Below are positions 16,230-18,167 of a DNA stretch of 18,167 nt, piece after piece. Numbering within the stretch: position 1 is the stretch's first letter; every line of letters starts with the position of its first letter. The stretch covers positions 16,625-34,791 of the forward strand of contig BJFZ01000011.1 of assembly GCA_014190175.1 (NCBI GenBank), written 5' to 3'. The notes below the pieces were generated by a model. The model saw nothing but the letters and a program-made list of their open reading frames with translations, did no database searches and was not told where the DNA came from. This DNA is from Actinomycetes bacterium. Lineage in GTDB: Bacteria; Actinomycetota; Actinomycetes; Nanopelagicales; Nanopelagicaceae. A program made the translations under genes and the position numbers.

Positions 16230-17009
16230 ATGTCAAACCAAAATTTGGGGAAAACAGGTAGTAATTTACCTACCAAAGACATTGATTCCGCCACTTCCAA
16301 AACGAACCTAACAGTAAGAACGCTTCCCGTGCCACCCGAAGCTCCTGAAGAGCCAGATATGAACGCGGTTTATTTGAAGGCATATGCGGGCAAAGTTGAC
16401 GATTTGATTAAGTTGTTAGCAAAAGTTGCTGGAAGTAAAGATGGTGCCAAGATAATAAAAAATCTTCCTGGTTTTGAAGGAAAAAGTGCTGTCAAAGATT
16501 TACAAAAACATCCGGAAACTTTTATAAAAAGTTTTCTAAAAAATGATGATGATTTGGAATCCTTATTAGATACGATTCAAGATTCTAAATTGGGAGATAA
16601 ATTAATTACTCTTCTTGAAAAGACTCCTGCAGGTCAAGCGTTATTGAAGGAAATTGCCGACAAGATCGAAAGCGAGCTCACTGAATACAACAACGCTATG
16701 ATTCAGTATGAAGAAGAGTTAACAGCCTATGAAACTGCGCTAGATGAATTCATTAATCCAGCATTTCTGCCACAACAAGATGATGCAGAGATTGATGAAA
16801 TAATTGCACGAGCCGAGGCTGAAGCAGAGGAAGAGGTTACGGTTGAAGATGCAGCTGAAGATGAAGTGATAGTTGGCGAAGAAGATGTAGTCGAGGACGA
16901 AGAGATGACTTCTGATGAGGAAGCAATCTCCGATGAAGAAATAGTTCTTGAAGAAGAGATTCTTGTTGATGGTGAAGTGCCATCTGAAGAAGAAATAACT
17001 CAAGGGTAA
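16230..17009 (+). CDS. unnamed protein with helical core and highly acidic C-terminal tail
   Basis: 259 residues; I do not recognise a family. ATG 16230 has the best Shine-Dalgarno in the window, GGAGGT (16219-16224). Residues 1-45 are polar and proline-containing (LPVPPEAPEEPD). Residues 46-150 look mostly helical and charged, with Lys and Leu at heptad-like spacing, and 150-180 (EYNNAMIQYEEELTAYETALDEF) could form a short coiled coil. Residues 183-259 are about half Glu or Asp with a single Arg, in blocks such as DEEAISDEEIVLEEE. No signal peptide or membrane segment is seen, so it is cytoplasmic. Acidic tails of this type can bind cations or basic proteins, or mimic nucleic acid, but nothing here decides between these. 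The rhamnose-mutarotase-family gene follows after 6 bp. Confidence 0.8.
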   Translation: MSNQNLGKTGSNLPTKDIDSATSKTNLTVRTLPVPPEAPEEPDMNAVYLKAYAGKVDDLIKLLAKVAGSKDGAKIIKNLPGFEGKSAVKDLQKHPETFIKSFLKNDDDLESLLDTIQDSKLGDKLITLLEKTPAGQALLKEIADKIESELTEYNNAMIQYEEELTAYETALDEFINPAFLPQQDDAEIDEIIARAEAEAEEEVTVEDAAEDEVIVGEEDVVEDEEMTSDEEAISDEEIVLEEEILVDGEVPSEEEITQG

Positions 17010-17015
17010 TTTTTG

Positions 17016-17339
17016 ATGCAGCGCTATGGCTCAGTGATCAGAATTCCACAATCTCACCGAGAGCAGTTTGAGCGCCATCACGCAAATGTTTGGCCGGAAG
17101 TTTTAAAGGTATTACATGACTCCAACATCCGTAATTTTTCTATGTATCGCTACGGTGAATTACTTTTCGAATACCTTGAATACGTTGGGAACGATTTTGA
17201 AAGCGATATGAAAAAAGCTAGTGAAAATCCGAAGAATATTGAGTGGCGAAATTTAATTGCGCCTTTGTTAGAAAGGGTTGAAGAGGCCACCCCTAGCGAA
17301 CACTGGCACATAATTCCAGAGGTATTCCACGTAGATTGA
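17016..17339 (+). CDS. L-rhamnose mutarotase family protein (RhaM/DUF718)
   Basis: 107 residues, matching E. coli RhaM (104). ATG 17016 is preferred over the TTG at 17013 because AAGGG (17002-17006) is well spaced for it. The family interconverts the alpha and beta anomers of L-rhamnose or related deoxysugars. ERHHANVWPE (19-28) aligns without gaps to E. coli RhaM as I recall it: active-site His22 and the W-P-E block (26-28) are kept, while the position of Tyr18 is Phe. The C-terminus HWHIIPEVFHVD matches the family ending (LQEVFYLP). No other rhamnose genes are in the window; it is co-transcribed with the acidic protein, so its role may not be rhamnose catabolism. Confidence 0.85.
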   Translation: MQRYGSVIRIPQSHREQFERHHANVWPEVLKVLHDSNIRNFSMYRYGELLFEYLEYVGNDFESDMKKASENPKNIEWRNLIAPLLERVEEATPSEHWHIIPEVFHVD

Positions 17340-17364
17340 AGTAAGTTTTAACAGAGAGCGTAAG

Positions 17365-17437
17365 TGCGTCGTGACGGGCTCGAACCGCCGACCCGGTGAT
17401 TAAGAGTCACCTGCTCTACCAACTGAGCTAACGACGC
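17365..17437 (-). tRNA. tRNA-Lys, anticodon CTT
   Basis: 73 nt on the minus strand with a complete cloverleaf. The acceptor GCGTCGT pairs with ACGACGC, discriminator A. The D arm is GCTC...GAGC. The anticodon stem GGTGA/TCACC carries loop CTCTTAA, anticodon CTT. The T arm is GGCGG-TTCGAGC-CCGTC with one G/T pair. CCA is not encoded. It faces the RhaM-like gene, 25 bp from its stop. Confidence 0.97.
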
Positions 17438-17639
17438 ATGTTTTTTAAACCGGGGGAACCTTATCAGCCGGTATCTTCTCTTCTAACTTTCACCATTTGT
17501 ATGCAGTGTGTGGGGGAAGCCCTACTCAATTGATAAAAAATTCATGAAAATCTGGGATATCGCTACACAATATCCATTTTCCGGATTCTGGTTTGATCAG
17601 TAAGGGTTCGTCGGGAACCGCCTCTTGAGTTGTCAGATG

Positions 17640-17654
17640 GCTGGATATTCCAGC
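17640..17654. repeat. inverted repeat GCTGGA-TAT-TCCAGC upstream of the repeat-rich gene
   Basis: A perfect 6-3-6 inverted repeat in the 281-bp gap between the tRNA and the gene at 17719. A second small hairpin, GGTTC (17605-17609) with GAACC (17615-17619), precedes it. The rest of the gap is AT-rich, with no ORF and no riboswitch class I recognise. The repeat is well placed for an operator about 65 bp before the start codon. Confidence 0.4.
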
Positions 17655-17718
17655 AAATTACGATGGATTAAATTAAAGATATTAGTCCGACACCCAACTA
17701 ATTAATTAGGAGTAAAAA

Positions 17719-18167
17719 ATGACTGAACAGACACCACCCCCAGCAGGTCCTGGAGCTGGATCACCTCCTCCACCACCTCCACCACCTCCACCACCTGCGG
17801 CGGAGATGGCTCCCCCTCCACCACCTCCACCTCCACCACCTGCGGCGGAGATGGCTCCCCCTCCACCACCTCCACCTCCTCCAGCGGCGGAGATGGCTCC
17901 CCCTATAAATCCTCTTCCATCAAGACCATATTCGTACCCGGACCCACCCGGGCCTCCAGGAACTTCGACAGCAATTGGCGGACCACAAGGTGGACCAGGA
18001 AACCAAGGCGGATTTGGCGGACCACAAGGTGGACCAGGAAACCAAGGCGGATTTGGCGGACCACAAGGTGGAAACCAAGGCGGATTTGGCGGACCACAAG
18101 GTGGACCAGGAAACCAAGGCGGTTTTGGTGGACCACAAGGTGGACCAGGAAACCATGGCGGTTTTGG
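17719..18167 (+). CDS. low-complexity Pro-rich/Gly-rich protein, 3' end missing
   Basis: ATG 17719 follows TTAGGAG (17706-17712) and the frame stays open to the window edge (149 full codons). After MTEQTPPPAGPGAGS come three proline runs of 11, 10 and 9 residues, each followed by AAEMA, then a linker PINPLPSRPYSYPDPPGPPG, then five tandem repeats of the type GGPQGGPGNQGGF. There is no signal peptide and no globular domain in the visible part. In Actinobacteria such segments often form disordered cytoplasmic N-termini of membrane or signalling proteins, so a folded domain may lie beyond the edge. GC is much higher than in the neighbours because of Pro and Gly codons. Function unknown. Confidence 0.8.
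   Translation, partial: MTEQTPPPAGPGAGSPPPPPPPPPPPAAEMAPPPPPPPPPPAAEMAPPPPPPPPPAAEMAPPINPLPSRPYSYPDPPGPPGTSTAIGGPQGGPGNQGGFGGPQGGPGNQGGFGGPQGGNQGGFGGPQGGPGNQGGFGGPQGGPGNHGGF
17761..17904 (+). repeat. polyproline/AAEMA tandem repeat (42-45 nt period)
   Basis: The 15-nt block encoding AAEMA occurs identically at 17797-17811, 17842-17856 and 17884-17898, spaced 45 and 42 nt. It separates runs of CCT/CCA/CCC proline codons that shorten from 11 to 10 to 9. Identical nucleotide blocks point to recent duplication or slippage. Confidence 0.9.
17977..18165 (+). repeat. 39-nt tandem repeats encoding GGPQGGPGNQGGF
   Basis: Units lie at 17977-18015, 18016-18054, 18055-18087 (33 nt, lacking the Pro-Gly codons), 18088-18126 and 18127-18165, continuing to the edge. 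Units 1 and 2 are identical. Later copies differ only by wobble changes and one Gln-to-His (CAT) in unit 5. In-frame unit and sub-unit deletions fit replication slippage. Confidence 0.92.

Noticed and set aside
17442..17718. Possible riboswitch or small RNA gene before the repeat-rich protein gene
   Set aside because: Only two short hairpins are seen and no consensus core of a known riboswitch, 6S, SRP or tmRNA was recognised.
17903..18156. Minus-strand frames with LVVRQIRLGF-type or WSAKSALVS-type repeats
   Set aside because: They are the antisense image of the Gly-rich repeat array; the plus-strand frame has a Shine-Dalgarno and runs through both repeat zones.
17977..18165. Possible CRISPR-like array
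   Set aside because: The units are contiguous, in frame, multiples of 3 nt and without spacers, so this is a protein-coding tandem repeat.

Overview
The window is a gene-dense stretch of an AT-rich bacterial chromosome (GC in the low 40s by eye) with short intergenic gaps and mostly plus-strand genes. Gene content, short spacers and several apparently leaderless starts (-10 box ending about 6 nt before the start codon) best fit a streamlined, low-GC actinobacterium such as the freshwater acI/Nanopelagicales group. That placement is inference; no rRNA or marker alignment was possible. No mobile element, CRISPR array or phage gene was seen.

Left part (1-4636): the 3' part of a Cys/Met-metabolism PLP enzyme; a Gfo/Idh/MocA oxidoreductase of the dihydrodiol-dehydrogenase-like subgroup; convergent to it, an FAD-linked D-lactate dehydrogenase-like protein; divergent from that, an HSL-type alpha/beta hydrolase; and a small unnamed three-helix membrane protein.

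Middle (4658-12543), the most interesting part: a FadR/GntR regulator with a perfect FadR-subfamily operator in its own first codons, then an apparent operon. The operon encodes a secreted solute-binding protein, two MalF/MalG-type permeases with no ATPase, a class V PLP enzyme (isopenicillin-N-epimerase/desulfurase fold) and a compact orphan AceE-like thiamine-diphosphate enzyme. The genes from the first permease to the AceE-like enzyme are spaced -1 to +6 bp. The reading offered here, as inference, is an uptake-and-catabolism module of unknown substrate in which the PLP enzyme makes a keto or carbonyl product for the ThDP enzyme. Two stem-loops between the binding-protein and permease genes, and more AAG-rich lysine usage in the binding-protein gene, suggest it is made in excess.

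Right part (12601-17437): a GSTCD/TRM13-like SAM methyltransferase, heme O synthase (ctaB), long-form argininosuccinate synthase (argG), an acidic-tailed protein of unknown role co-transcribed with an L-rhamnose-mutarotase-family protein, and a tRNA-Lys(CTT) on the minus strand.

The right edge cuts a gene starting at 17719 whose visible product is entirely low-complexity: three polyproline runs separated by AAEMA, then five 13-residue Gly/Pro/Gln/Asn/Phe repeats.
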